Translations under genes and position numbers: made by a program
The notes under the pieces: model-generated
The model's input: only the letters and a program-made list of their open reading frames with translations
Databases searched by the model: none
What the model was told of the DNA's origin: nothing
Source: an uncultured Allomuricauda sp.
Lineage (GTDB): Bacteria > Bacteroidota > Bacteroidia > Flavobacteriales > Flavobacteriaceae
Direction of reading: 5' to 3'
DNA: 64,000 nt
NCBI RefSeq assembly: GCF_947495325.1
Contig: NZ_CANLYK010000001.1
Location: 1,488,001 to 1,552,000 of the forward strand
Shown here: positions 1-8,682 of the stretch, one piece after another
Layout of the letters: each line of letters starts with the position of its first letter
Position numbering within the stretch: position 1 is the stretch's first letter

Positions 1-670
1 TCTCCTTTTCAAACACGGCAAAAACGGGATTGTAGGTACCATTTCCAACAATCCGATTATCAAAAAAACCATCCCGTAGTTCAATGGGGTAAATAGCGTT
101 CCATTTATCTAAAAAGATATTTCCGCTAATGGTTACTTCTGTATTCTTTTCATTGAAAAGTCTGGAGTAACTACCACCAAAACCAACGGAAAAATAATCG
201 TATTCCGTTGAAAAATAGGCATTAGCTGTCCATATAGAATTTCGGTCCTCGGAACTATGCTGATAGCTTGGATTTATATAAGCCAACAGATCCTTTCTTG
301 ATTCGCCTGATGAGGCATCAAAAGGAGTGGTATTAAGATTATTTCCATCCAAAGGGTTTACATTGCTGGAAGATGCCGATGTGTAGGCAGACAAACCTAC
401 ATCAACAGTAAGAACATCATCGGCATTCATGGGCATTCGTAAAACAATGGTAGAGGTCGCATCTGTAAGCTCTTCTGTGCCCTCGCCTCCCGTTACCGCA
501 GCATTCTGGCCGTCTTGACTGTAATAACTGAACAAAAAATCTATTTCACTTGTCTCTAGGACCCGCTTTTTATAGGAAGTATCGTTTTGTTGTGCATTTC
601 CAAAACCAACGATGCATAAGAATGCTATTACGAAACTTATTTTTATGGGGCTTTTAAATTGTTGGAGCAT
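1..670 (-). CDS. DUF3570 outer-membrane beta-barrel protein, C-terminally cut by window edge
   Basis: This reading frame is open from an ATG at 668-670 to the window edge, so about 223 N-terminal residues are present. It starts with a signal peptide ending near FGNAQQ, followed by short alternating polar/hydrophobic strands (for example EIDFLFSYYSQDGQ and DDVLTVDVGLSAY) typical of an outer-membrane barrel. The sequence and its place directly after a DUF4266 lipoprotein and apbE match the DUF3570 family, which is known from this gene order. It is the last visible gene of a leftward operon with Rieske, thioredoxin, ApbE and DUF4266 genes. The function is unknown; I infer an outer-membrane channel or partner for an envelope redox system. 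Confidence 0.75.
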   Translation of the reverse strand, partial: MLQQFKSPIKISFVIAFLCIVGFGNAQQNDTSYKKRVLETSEIDFLFSYYSQDGQNAAVTGGEGTEELTDATSTIVLRMPMNADDVLTVDVGLSAYTSASSSNVNPLDGNNLNTTPFDASSGESRKDLLAYINPSYQHSSEDRNSIWTANAYFSTEYDYFSVGFGGSYSRLFNEKNTEVTISGNIFLDKWNAIYPIELRDGFFDNRIVGNGTYNPVFAVFEKE

Positions 671-714
671 TGGATTACCGTAATTTAAGTCTTAGGGTTT
701 TGAAGTCTTAATTT

Positions 715-924
715 TTAATTGCAGCCGCAACCACCACCTGTTTTTCCTCCATTGGCTCCTGCTGAAGCTTCTCTATAAATTTGAAAGTTCGTTTCAAAAC
801 GTTCAGATGCCCTGGCGCCCAATTGCATTTCAATATCATTGATATAGGCTTTATCGTATTCACGTACAGCAACACAGGAGCTTGAAAAAATCAATAAAGC
901 CAAGAAAAAAAGAGGTTTCAACAT
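715..924 (-). CDS. DUF4266 small lipoprotein
   Basis: This is a 69-residue protein with a lipoprotein signal (lipobox SSSC, Cys17) and a glycine/cysteine tail ending GGGCGCN. Its central AYINDIEMQLG segment fits the DUF4266 family, which accompanies apbE and DUF3570 genes. It lies 9 bp downstream of apbE and 45 bp upstream of the DUF3570 gene, on the same strand. The two C-terminal cysteines could carry a metal, a disulfide or a covalent modification, but nothing in the sequence decides this. Family membership is fairly sure; its role is unknown. Confidence 0.75.
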   Translation of the reverse strand: MLKPLFFLALLIFSSSCVAVREYDKAYINDIEMQLGARASERFETNFQIYREASAGANGGKTGGGCGCN

Positions 925-932
925 ATTTAAAT

Positions 933-1928
933 TTACTGATTTTTATCGAATTGGATTCCGGTGCTTTTATGGATTTTGTTATCTGAATCTACCACCACCA
1001 CCTCTACCCCATCAATTTGATTGACCATATGGATTCCACTATCCTTTCCCATAATAAATACCGCCGTAGCCAGGGCATCACATAGTTCCGCATTTTTTGC
1101 GAACACCGAAACACTGTTGACCCCGGTGGTAGGATAACCCGTTCTTGGGTCTATAATATGGGAGTACTTTTCATCATTCAGAATGATATATTTTTCGTAG
1201 TTTCCAGATGTAGCAACCGAAGATTCCACAACAGGTAACCAGCTAAACACCTTGTCTTTACTCAATGGGTTTGCGATGCCAATCAACCAACTTTCCCCGG
1301 TCACTTTTGTTCCCCAAGTGGTTAAATCTCCCGAAGCATTGATAATACCTCCCTTAACCTGTTTGGATATCAGAAGCTCCTTGGCCTTATCGGCGGCATA
1401 TCCTTTTCCAATGGCACCAAAACCAATACGCATTCCAGGTTGTGATAGGTAAACGGTTTGCTCTTCTGAATTCAAAACAATTTTCTTGTAGCCGATTTTG
1501 GCGACAGAACGCTCTATTTCCGCTTTGGAGGGTTTGCCCTTCATGGTTCCATCAAACTTCCAGATGTTGTCCATTGAGGCATAGGAAATATCAAAAGCTC
1601 CGGATGTAATTTCTGAAATCCTTTTTGAACGTTCTATTAATCCAAACAGTTCCTGACTTACCCTCACGGGTTTTATCCCAGCATTTTTGTTGACCAATGC
1701 CGTTTCTGATGATGTATCCCACGAAGAAATTATCTTCTCTATCCGCTCTATTTCCGATACGGCCTCATCAATATTTATATAGCCAATGTCCTCATTGGGA
1801 GCAATTACAGTTATCTCGAACCGAGTCCCCATCAATTTCATTATTCTTTTTACAGCAACACCTTTGTTCTCCTGTCCCCAGGAAAACAGTAAAAAAAAGC
1901 TGCAAAAGAGTACAAGGAAGGCTCTCAT
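933..1928 (-). CDS. apbE: FAD:protein FMN transferase (ApbE)
   Basis: ApbE moves FMN from FAD onto Thr/Ser of target proteins outside the cytoplasm, in a Mg2+-dependent reaction. The 331 residues begin with a signal peptide (ending near FSWGQ). They contain the family landmarks: SSWDTSSETALVN near residue 90, GAIGKGYAADKA, INASGDL (the flavin-binding N-x-G-G-D-like segment) and a C-terminal GYPTTGVNSVSV with CDALATAVF. It overlaps the upstream thioredoxin gene by 4 bp (ATGA), so translation is probably coupled. No obvious flavinylation target with a D-x-x-S/T-A-T motif was found in the window, so the partner is either an operon protein of an unusual type or lies elsewhere. Confidence 0.93.
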   Translation of the reverse strand: MRAFLVLFCSFFLLFSWGQENKGVAVKRIMKLMGTRFEITVIAPNEDIGYINIDEAVSEIERIEKIISSWDTSSETALVNKNAGIKPVRVSQELFGLIERSKRISEITSGAFDISYASMDNIWKFDGTMKGKPSKAEIERSVAKIGYKKIVLNSEEQTVYLSQPGMRIGFGAIGKGYAADKAKELLISKQVKGGIINASGDLTTWGTKVTGESWLIGIANPLSKDKVFSWLPVVESSVATSGNYEKYIILNDEKYSHIIDPRTGYPTTGVNSVSVFAKNAELCDALATAVFIMGKDSGIHMVNQIDGVEVVVVDSDNKIHKSTGIQFDKNQ

Positions 1929-2359
1929 TGGATAAAATCATTAACTAATGAGATATATTCCCCAGGTGAAGTTTTGGTGTTAAATCCAGTCTTTCCCAGA
2001 ACGGATTCTTTCTTATCCAGTAGAACCACCAAAGGGAAATACCCTGTGGAATTGTATTTCTCCGCAAGAGTTTTATTTGCATTTAATTTATCCTGTGGAA
2101 GCTGGTTTTTCTTCTTTCTGGGAAAGTCAGCATTGTAGATTACATAGTTGGCCTTGGCATAGTTTTTAAACTCCTCCGATTCCAAAATTTTCTTTTTGAA
2201 TCTAATACAAGGGGCACACCAATCTGAACCTGAAAACACCAAAACAATAGGTTTGTTCTCTTCATTGGCCACCTTAACCGCATCCGCAAAATTATCTTGC
2301 CATTGTGCATTTAGGCTACCTAAAAAAAAACAAAACACTATGGGAAATAGTGATTTCAT
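1925..2359 (-). CDS. Periplasmic thioredoxin-family protein
   Basis: The 144-residue protein has a signal peptide (MKSLFPIVFCFFLGSLNAQ) and a thioredoxin fold with a CAPC active site (Cys48, Cys51) in the segment GSDWCAPC. The later segment YFPLVVLLD fits the cis-proline region. Such proteins reduce or isomerise disulfides in the envelope. It stands between the Rieske gene (18 bp upstream) and apbE (4-bp overlap). The setting suggests that it keeps cysteines of the neighbouring lipoprotein, Rieske protein or barrel in the right redox state; this is inference. Confidence 0.88.
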   Translation of the reverse strand: MKSLFPIVFCFFLGSLNAQWQDNFADAVKVANEENKPIVLVFSGSDWCAPCIRFKKKILESEEFKNYAKANYVIYNADFPRKKKNQLPQDKLNANKTLAEKYNSTGYFPLVVLLDKKESVLGKTGFNTKTSPGEYISLVNDFIQ

Positions 2360-2377
2360 AAACGTAAGGTTTAAAAA

Positions 2378-2818
2378 TTATTCGAAAATGCGAAGGGTTG
2401 TTCCGTCCAACTCCGTATTATAAACTTTTATTGCTTTTGCTGGATTGCTATCAACTTGATTTAATGGGGTTCCGTCCTGATCAAAACGTGAGCCGTGGAC
2501 ATCGCAATAAAATATTCCCCCATCTTGATTTACAAAACGAACTTGGTCATAAGATTCGTGGCTACATACCTGACTAGCAGCAACAAATTCACCTTGAAGG
2601 TTTTTGGCTATAACAACCAAATTTTGCAAAATAAACCCACCATTGGTGGATAAGTTATCTGCTTCTGCCGATGTAAGGTCTATAGTGAAGTCAACTCCAA
2701 TAGGTTCCTCAACAATAGTACCTGCAACTTCATCCTTGGAACAACCATGAACACATGGGAATGTGAGTGCAAAGGCTGCACCTGCTCCTAAACTCTTTAA
2801 AAATTCTTTTCTTTCCAT
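2378..2818 (-). CDS. Rieske [2Fe-2S] lipoprotein
   Basis: A 146-residue Rieske protein with both cluster-binding boxes: C85-S-H87 (VCSHESYD) and C105-D-V-H108-G (YCDVHGSRF). The N-terminus ERKEFLKSLG resembles a twin-arginine signal but has K in place of the second R, and it is followed by a possible lipobox VHGC (Cys26). It is the first gene of the leftward operon with thioredoxin, apbE, DUF4266 and DUF3570 genes. It is too small to be a cytochrome bc subunit and no cytochrome gene is nearby. It is likely a single-electron carrier on the periplasmic side. Confidence 0.9.
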   Translation of the reverse strand: MERKEFLKSLGAGAAFALTFPCVHGCSKDEVAGTIVEEPIGVDFTIDLTSAEADNLSTNGGFILQNLVVIAKNLQGEFVAASQVCSHESYDQVRFVNQDGGIFYCDVHGSRFDQDGTPLNQVDSNPAKAIKVYNTELDGTTLRIFE

Positions 2819-2864
2819 AGCGCGGGGTTTATAGAGAGAACGTTAATTTGGGTTGAATCGTATG

Positions 2865-4040
2865 CTAATATTCAAACTTGCCGTATTCACTTTCGATAGT
2901 CAATTTCTTACCTTCCGCGTTTTCTACCCTACCAATAATTTGGGCATCTACGTTGAAACTTTTTGAAATGGATATGATATCATCCGCTACTTGCCTATCA
3001 ACATATAATTCCATCCTGTGACCACAATTAAAAACCTGGTACATTTCCTTCCAATCTGTACCTGACTGTTCCTGAATCAACTTGAACAATGGTGGAACAG
3101 GAAACAGGTTATCTTTTATAACATGAAGACCTTCTACAAAATGAAGAATCTTTGTCTGGGCACCTCCGCTGCAATGTACCATTCCATGGATTTGTTTTGC
3201 TGAATATTGTTTCAATACTTTTTTAATGATCGGGGCATAGGTTCTGGTGGGCGACAGTACCAATTTTCCGGCATCGAGTGGAGAGTTGGTGGTGTCAGTT
3301 AATTTCGTATTCCCTGAATACACAAGGTCATCTGGTACGGCTGCATCATAACTTTCCGGATATTTTTTGGCTAAATACTTGGCAAAAACGTCATGTCTTG
3401 CCGAAGTGAGCCCGTTACTTCCCATACCTCCATTATATTCGGTCTCGTAGGTGGCCTGACCAAAAGAAGCCAACCCAACTATTACATCTCCTTCTTTAAT
3501 ACTGGCATTATCGACCACTTTAGTTCTTTCAATTCTAGCGGTTACCGTAGAATCCACAATAATGGTACGGACCAAATCACCAACATCTGCAGTTTCCCCT
3601 CCCGTTGAATGAATTGTTATGCCATGTTTTTCTAAATCGGAAATCAATTCTTCCGTTCCATTGATAATAGCAGAAATAACTTCACCAGGAATCAAGTTTT
3701 TGTTTCGTCCAATGGTTGAGGACAACATAATATTATCTGTAGCTCCAACACATATTAAATCATCAATATTCATAATAAGTGCATCTTGAGCTATCCCTTT
3801 CCAAACCGAAACATCTCCGGTTTCTTTCCAATACATATAGGCCAAAGAAGATTTTGTTCCTGCCCCATCCGCATGCATGACCAAACAGTGGGCATCACTT
3901 CCGGTTAGGTAATCAGGTACTATCTTGCAAAATGCTTTGGGAAAAAGTCCTTTATCAATGTTCTTAATGGCATTGTGTACATCTTCTTTTGAAGCTGATA
4001 CCCCTCGTTGGGCATATCTTTTACTAGTATCTGACGACAT
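2865..4040 (-). CDS. purM: Phosphoribosylformylglycinamidine cyclo-ligase (AIR synthase)
   Basis: PurM closes the imidazole ring of aminoimidazole ribotide with ATP, the fifth step of de novo purine synthesis. The 391-residue protein has the N-terminal YAQRGVSASKEDV segment and the HADGAGTKSSLAY nucleotide/substrate loop. The G-G-E-T-A-D segment (STGGETADVGD) and the GLTSARHDVF segment are also present. It is longer than the about 345-residue Escherichia form, which is usual for Bacteroidetes. It lies 46 bp upstream of the Rieske gene on the same strand but has no functional tie to it. A 100-bp gap separates it from the glutamine synthetase gene. Confidence 0.93.
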   Translation of the reverse strand: MSSDTSKRYAQRGVSASKEDVHNAIKNIDKGLFPKAFCKIVPDYLTGSDAHCLVMHADGAGTKSSLAYMYWKETGDVSVWKGIAQDALIMNIDDLICVGATDNIMLSSTIGRNKNLIPGEVISAIINGTEELISDLEKHGITIHSTGGETADVGDLVRTIIVDSTVTARIERTKVVDNASIKEGDVIVGLASFGQATYETEYNGGMGSNGLTSARHDVFAKYLAKKYPESYDAAVPDDLVYSGNTKLTDTTNSPLDAGKLVLSPTRTYAPIIKKVLKQYSAKQIHGMVHCSGGAQTKILHFVEGLHVIKDNLFPVPPLFKLIQEQSGTDWKEMYQVFNCGHRMELYVDRQVADDIISISKSFNVDAQIIGRVENAEGKKLTIESEYGKFEY

Positions 4041-4139
4041 AAATTTGGTTTGGGCAAAAATAGCAGAAAGCCATCAATTAACGATAGAATGATTTCTATT
4101 CTTTTAAGTGAAAGAAAGGAACGTACTTATTACCGAAAG

Positions 4140-6326
4140 TTACTTGACAAACAATAGTTCCCTGTACTTGGTAAAAGGCCATAAATCATCTGAAATTAAC
4201 TTTTCAAGCTTATCCGAGTGTTCGCGGATGGATTCAAAATAAGGCTTTATGGTATTGCAATAGGCTTGGGCTTTTTTATTGATTGTTGATAGCCCGTTTG
4301 CACGTCTTCTAGCCGCTATCATATCATCCGTCAATTTTTTGATTTCAACAATATGTTCCCCTATTTGCTCCAAAATGTTCAGTTGACTCTCCGCAACCTT
4401 CTTATGGGCTGCCCCATAAACATCTTTTAATCCTTTAATATTTTCCAAAAGAATGTTTTGATAGCGTATTGCAGCAGGAATTATATAATTATAGACCATT
4501 TCGCCCAATACCCTACCTTCAATCTGAACATGAAAAATATAGGTTTCAAGCTCTACTTCTTGGTGCGCACTGAGTTCCACCTCATTCATAACCGACATCT
4601 CTTTGAAAAGCGCAATACTTTCTTTTGATGTAAGAACTTGGACCGCTTCTGGCGTATTCTTGTTATTGCTCAGTTTTCGTCTTCTTGCTTCTTCCTGCCA
4701 TTCCATACCATAACCGTCTCCGTCAAAACGAATCCGTTTTGAGGTTTTGATATATTCCCGGAGTACATTGAAAACTGCTTCGTCCTTTTTTAGATTTTTT
4801 TTATCCACCAATGCATCCACCTCTTTTTTAAATTCGATAAGTTGTTTGGCAACAATAGTATTTAAAATGGTCATTGGTTTAGCGCAGTTGGTCTTTGCTC
4901 CCACTCCCCTTATTTCAAACTTATTTCCCGTAAACGCAAAGGGTGAGGTTCTGTTTCTATCCGTATTATCCAGTAAAATTTCTGGAATTTTACCAACCAC
5001 ATTGAGTTTCAGTTCCGTTTTTTCCTGCGGAGACAACTTTCCTTTGGAAACACCCTCCAACTCATCCAAAACATTACTTAATTGTTCTCCAATAAAAATG
5101 GAAATAATAGATGGTGGTGCTTCATTTGCACCTAAACGATGGTCGTTACTTGCAGAGGCTATGGAAGACCGTAACAGCTCCTCATAAGTATCCACTGCCT
5201 TAATGGTATTGATAAAAAAGGTTAGAAATTGAAGGTTCTTCATTGGCGTAGTGCCAGGACTTAACAGGTTAACGCCCGTATCTGTTGCCAAAGACCAATT
5301 GTTATGCTTGCCTGAACCATTAACTCCTGCAAAGGGTTTTTCGTGAAAAAGAATCGAAAAATTATGCTTATCGGCAATTACCTCCATGACATCCATAAGC
5401 AGTAGATTATGATCTACTGAAAGGTTGGCCTCTTCAAAAACGGGGGCAAGTTCAAACTGATTTGGTGCCACCTCATTGTGTCTGGTTTTAACCGGTATGC
5501 CCAGCTTAGTACATTCCTTTTCCAAATCACTCATAAAACTTAACGCCCTGTTTGGAATCACGCCAAAATAATGGTCGTCCAATTGCTGTCCTTTTGCAGC
5601 TGCATTCCCAACCAAGGTTCTTCCCGTCATCACAATATCCAATCTAGAATGCGCCAACGCCTTGTCAACCAAAAAATATTCTTGTTCCCATCCCAAAGTA
5701 GCATATACTTTGCGAACGTTCTTATCAAAAAATTGGGTTACCGCGGTTGCAGCTTGATCTACAGCGTGCAATGCTCTAAGCAAGGGAGCCTTGTTGTCCA
5801 ATGCCTCACCGGTATAGGCCACAAAAATGGTTGGAATACAAAGTGTTGTCTTATAAATAAATGCAGGAGAAGTTGGGTCCCATGCAGTGTAACCACGAGC
5901 CTCAAATGTATTTCGAATTCCACCACTTGGAAAACTGGATGCATCAGGTTCTTGTTGAACCAATTGCCCGCCTTCAAACTTTTCCATTGCCCTTCCATCT
6001 GGAAGTATGTCGAAAAAGGCATCATGTTTTTCCGCTGTTGAGCCTGTTAATGGCTGAAACCAATGTGTGTAATGTGTCGCACCCATTGATAGAGCCCATG
6101 CCTTCATACCCTCAGCAACTTGATCAGCAATTTTTCTATCAATTTTACTTCCTTGAAAAATGGCGGATTTCACCTTATCAAATGCTTCCCTAGTCAAAAA
6201 CTGAAGCATCTTTTCTTCATTAAACACATTTTTACCAAAAAGCTCAGAACGTTTGCCTGTTTCTTCAACATTCTGATAATTTCTTTTGCGACTTTCTACC
6301 AATGCATCAAATCTTGTTCGTGGCAT
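4140..6326 (-). CDS. glnN: Glutamine synthetase type III
   Basis: This enzyme makes glutamine from glutamate, ammonia and ATP. At 728 residues it has the length of the dodecameric GSIII family common in Bacteroidetes and cyanobacteria, not the about 470 residues of GSI. Recognisable parts are WEQEYFLVDK, the KTRHNEVAPNQFE segment, GVNGSGKHNNWS, and ASASNDHRLGANEAPPS. The helical C-terminal domain follows. It is divergent from a type II glutamine synthetase gene (start codons 211 bp apart), so the two ammonia-assimilating isozymes share one regulatory region. Confidence 0.95.
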   Translation of the reverse strand: MPRTRFDALVESRKRNYQNVEETGKRSELFGKNVFNEEKMLQFLTREAFDKVKSAIFQGSKIDRKIADQVAEGMKAWALSMGATHYTHWFQPLTGSTAEKHDAFFDILPDGRAMEKFEGGQLVQQEPDASSFPSGGIRNTFEARGYTAWDPTSPAFIYKTTLCIPTIFVAYTGEALDNKAPLLRALHAVDQAATAVTQFFDKNVRKVYATLGWEQEYFLVDKALAHSRLDIVMTGRTLVGNAAAKGQQLDDHYFGVIPNRALSFMSDLEKECTKLGIPVKTRHNEVAPNQFELAPVFEEANLSVDHNLLLMDVMEVIADKHNFSILFHEKPFAGVNGSGKHNNWSLATDTGVNLLSPGTTPMKNLQFLTFFINTIKAVDTYEELLRSSIASASNDHRLGANEAPPSIISIFIGEQLSNVLDELEGVSKGKLSPQEKTELKLNVVGKIPEILLDNTDRNRTSPFAFTGNKFEIRGVGAKTNCAKPMTILNTIVAKQLIEFKKEVDALVDKKNLKKDEAVFNVLREYIKTSKRIRFDGDGYGMEWQEEARRRKLSNNKNTPEAVQVLTSKESIALFKEMSVMNEVELSAHQEVELETYIFHVQIEGRVLGEMVYNYIIPAAIRYQNILLENIKGLKDVYGAAHKKVAESQLNILEQIGEHIVEIKKLTDDMIAARRRANGLSTINKKAQAYCNTIKPYFESIREHSDKLEKLISDDLWPFTKYRELLFVK

Positions 6327-6492
6327 ACTACATATTGTTTAAAATACAAAGCTACAATTAACAATTTAATAATATATCTCACATATTTTACTTTTTTTTC
6401 ATTTAACCCTATCCAAAACGGGGGTAATATAAATAATGAATAGTAGTTTGTGATTTTAACCCGTTAAAATAGAGATTATTGAATGAAAAACA

Positions 6493-6515
6493 TATTTTTG
6501 TTAATCGTAAATTTG
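6493..6515 (+). promoter_or_regulatory. Candidate -7 boxes for the type II glutamine synthetase
   Basis: Two strings fit the Bacteroidetes -7 consensus TAnnTTTG: TATTTTTG at 6493-6500 and TAAATTTG at 6508-6515, 38 and 23 bp before the ATG. Neither has a TTG box at the preferred 19-20 bp spacing, so which one is used is open. They lie in the 211-bp divergent region shared with glnN. Confidence 0.4.
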
Positions 6516-6537
6516 AGAACAAATAACTACCGGAATT

Positions 6538-7548
6538 ATGAGTAAATCTAAATTAGAGTACATCTGGTTGGACGGATACGAACCAACCGCAAACTTGAGA
6601 AGTAAAACTAAAATTGAAGAAGATTTTAGTGGTAAATTGGAAGACTGTTCTATGTGGTCTTTTGATGGAAGCTCCACAAAACAAGCAGAGGGTGGTTCTT
6701 CAGATTGCCTTCTAAAACCTGTAGCTATATATCCAGATCCAGCTAGGGTAAATGGATATTTGGTTATGACGGAGGTACTGAATGCTGATGGAACACCGCA
6801 CGAATCCAATTCAAGAGCCACCATTGATGATGAAGACAATGATTTCTGGTTTGGTTTTGAGCAAGAGTATTTTATCATGGATGTTGATACGCAACTGCCA
6901 TTAGGTTTCCCAATTGGTGGTTATCCTGGACCTCAAGGTCTTTACTACTGTTCTGTTGGAGGTAAAAACACATGGGGAAGAGATTTAGTTGAAGAGCACG
7001 CCAACCAATGTATTGATGCTGGACTTAACTTTGAAGGAATTAACCAAGAGGTTGCTGCCGGACAATGGGAGTTTCAGTTGTTTGCAAAAGGTGCACAGAA
7101 AGCAGGAGATGAAATTTGGATTGCCAGATATTTATTGAACAGACTTACTGAGAACTATGGATACTATATTGAACTTCACCCAAAACCTATTAAAGGTGAC
7201 TGGAATGGTTCTGGTATGCACGCCAACTTCTCAAATACAACCTTAAGAACCTGTGGTTCTCAAGAAACTTACGAAAAGATTTGTGAAGCTTTCAGACCTG
7301 TTACAAAGGAGCATATTGCCGTATACGGAGAGTTTAACGACCAGCGTTTGACCGGATTGCATGAAACTGCTTCCATCAATGATTTTAGTTATGGTGTATC
7401 AGATAGAGGTGCTTCTATCCGTATTCCATTGATGACAGTTGAAAAAGGATGGAAAGGATGGTTGGAAGATAGAAGACCAGCTTCTAATGGAGATCCATAC
7501 AAAATTGCTGCTAGAATCATTAAGACTGTAAAATCTGCAGCTGTATAG
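6538..7548 (+). CDS. Glutamine synthetase type II (eukaryote-like)
   Basis: The 336-residue protein is a short, eukaryote-type glutamine synthetase. It opens with LEYIWLDGY, contains the beta-grasp segment WSFDGSSTKQAEG and KPVAIYPDPAR, then the catalytic FGFEQEYF, GDWNGSGMHANFS and a C-terminal NDQRLTGLHETASIND. The conserved Glu and His metal ligands (EQE, H in GMHANFS) are present. It is divergent from the type III enzyme and followed by a strong hairpin. Having two unrelated glutamine synthetases side by side suggests use under different nitrogen levels. Confidence 0.93.
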   Translation: MSKSKLEYIWLDGYEPTANLRSKTKIEEDFSGKLEDCSMWSFDGSSTKQAEGGSSDCLLKPVAIYPDPARVNGYLVMTEVLNADGTPHESNSRATIDDEDNDFWFGFEQEYFIMDVDTQLPLGFPIGGYPGPQGLYYCSVGGKNTWGRDLVEEHANQCIDAGLNFEGINQEVAAGQWEFQLFAKGAQKAGDEIWIARYLLNRLTENYGYYIELHPKPIKGDWNGSGMHANFSNTTLRTCGSQETYEKICEAFRPVTKEHIAVYGEFNDQRLTGLHETASINDFSYGVSDRGASIRIPLMTVEKGWKGWLEDRRPASNGDPYKIAARIIKTVKSAAV

Positions 7549-7573
7549 TAAATTAATTGTTTATATATATTGG

Positions 7574-7601
7574 GCCACCCTTTTAGGGTGGCTTTTATTT
7601 T
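7574..7601 (+). terminator. Rho-independent terminator after glutamine synthetase
   Basis: A perfect 7-bp stem GCCACCC/GGGTGGC with a 5-nt loop is followed by TTTTATTTT. It lies 26 bp after the glutamine synthetase stop and overlaps the last codons of the convergent antiporter gene. Confidence 0.88.
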
Positions 7602-8533
7602 ATGGTCAAATAGACAAATGTAACATAGAATAGCAGCAATATTATACCATCCCGCCATCCCAATCTCAGTCCTTTTGGAAAGAAAACCAAGGGTAGTATT
7701 AAAAAGGAAATTCCCAACATCCAGAAAATATCATTGGAAAGCAAGCCTTGGTCCATAACCACAATCGGAGTAATTATTGATGTAATTCCCAAAACAGCCA
7801 AAAGGTTAAAAATATTGGAACCAATCAAATTCCCAAGTGAGATGGCCTTTTCCTTTTTTATGATTGCGATTATTGATGCAGCCAACTCAGGAATGCTAGT
7901 GCCGACAGAAACAATGGTAATACCAATTATTCTGTCACTTACTCCAAATGTTGAAGCCATTCCCACTGCACCATTAATCAATAGTTCAGAACCTCCCCAA
8001 AGGGCAGTACCACCAATGCCCAAAAACAGTGCAATTTTATATAGTGGAAGTGGAATATCATCCTCAGGCATTTCATCCACCACAGCAGTTTTCTGAAATC
8101 TGAGAAGGTAAATCAGGAACAAAAACAAAAAGACGACCATGACAATACCTTCATACTGTTGAAGAACACCATCAAAATATATAAACCCAACAAAAAGTAA
8201 GGATGCCACCATCATCACGGGCCAATCCGTGGTATAAAAGCTTTTGCGAACATCAATACTTCCCAGCAAAACGGTAATGGCCAACACCAATCCTAGATTA
8301 GCAATATTGGAGCCCACAACATTTCCCAGTGCCAAATCAGGAAACCCATCAAGTGCAGCTTTAATACTGACAATAAGTTCAGGTGCTGATGTTGCAAAAG
8401 AAACCACGGTCATCCCTATAACAATTTTTGGAATTGCTAGACGAAGTGATAGAGCAACTGCCGCTTTCAACAACCAATTTCCTCCTAAAATAAGAAGTAC
8501 AAGACCTATGATGATAAAAAGAAGGTTTCCCAA
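7595..8533 (-). CDS. Calcium/sodium antiporter (YrbG-type CaCA family)
   Basis: The 312-residue inner-membrane protein has about ten hydrophobic helices and the internal duplication of the CaCA superfamily. Repeat 1 contains SFATSAPELIVS and GNVVGSNIANLG; repeat 2 contains SVGTSIPELAAS and GNLIGSNIFNLL. These two alpha-repeats hold the acidic ion-binding residues. The protein exchanges Ca2+ (or K+) for Na+ or H+. It is monocistronic and convergent with the type II glutamine synthetase gene. Confidence 0.92.
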   Translation of the reverse strand: MGNLLFIIIGLVLLILGGNWLLKAAVALSLRLAIPKIVIGMTVVSFATSAPELIVSIKAALDGFPDLALGNVVGSNIANLGLVLAITVLLGSIDVRKSFYTTDWPVMMVASLLFVGFIYFDGVLQQYEGIVMVVFLFLFLIYLLRFQKTAVVDEMPEDDIPLPLYKIALFLGIGGTALWGGSELLINGAVGMASTFGVSDRIIGITIVSVGTSIPELAASIIAIIKKEKAISLGNLIGSNIFNLLAVLGITSIITPIVVMDQGLLSNDIFWMLGISFLILPLVFFPKGLRLGWRDGIILLLFYVTFVYLTIK

Positions 8534-8610
8534 GAACTAGAATTTGCCGTAAATATAAATGAAGATTCGCTGTTGTGAGGGGGTTATTCAAAAAAATAAA
8601 AACTAAATAA

Positions 8611-8626
8611 ATAGTTAAATAACTAT
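8611..8626. promoter_or_regulatory. Palindromic operator 1 upstream of blaI-like gene
   Basis: ATAGTTA-AA-TAACTAT is an inverted repeat with perfect 7-bp arms and a 2-bp centre. Its centre is exactly 20 bp from that of operator 2. It is a likely binding site for the BlaI-family dimer encoded 57 bp downstream. Confidence 0.65.
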
Positions 8627-8630
8627 AAAA

Positions 8631-8646
8631 ATAGTTGTTTAACTAA
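8631..8646. promoter_or_regulatory. Palindromic operator 2 overlapping the -33 box
   Basis: ATAGTTGTTTAACTAA carries the same half-sites (TAGTT/AACTA) as operator 1. It contains the TTG (8635-8637) that would serve as the -33 element, so a bound repressor should block polymerase. Confidence 0.6.
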
Positions 8647-8665
8647 AAATATAGTAATATGTTTG
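8635..8665 (+). promoter_or_regulatory. Promoter of the blaI-M56 operon
   Basis: TTG at 8635-8637, a 20-bp spacer and TATGTTTG at 8658-8665 fit the Bacteroidetes housekeeping consensus. The -7 box lies 18 bp before the ATG at 8683. Confidence 0.65.
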
Positions 8666-8682
8666 GATTCTAAAAAAATACA

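Noticed and set aside
715..924. Cys/Gly tail (GGGCGCN) read as a ribosomal peptide precursor
   Set aside because: Lipobox, length and operon fit DUF4266, and no peptide-modifying enzyme is adjacent.
4747..5187. Open frame of 146 codons opposite the type III glutamine synthetase gene
   Set aside because: The glutamine synthetase frame is clearly real and conserved; the opposite frame has no family similarity.
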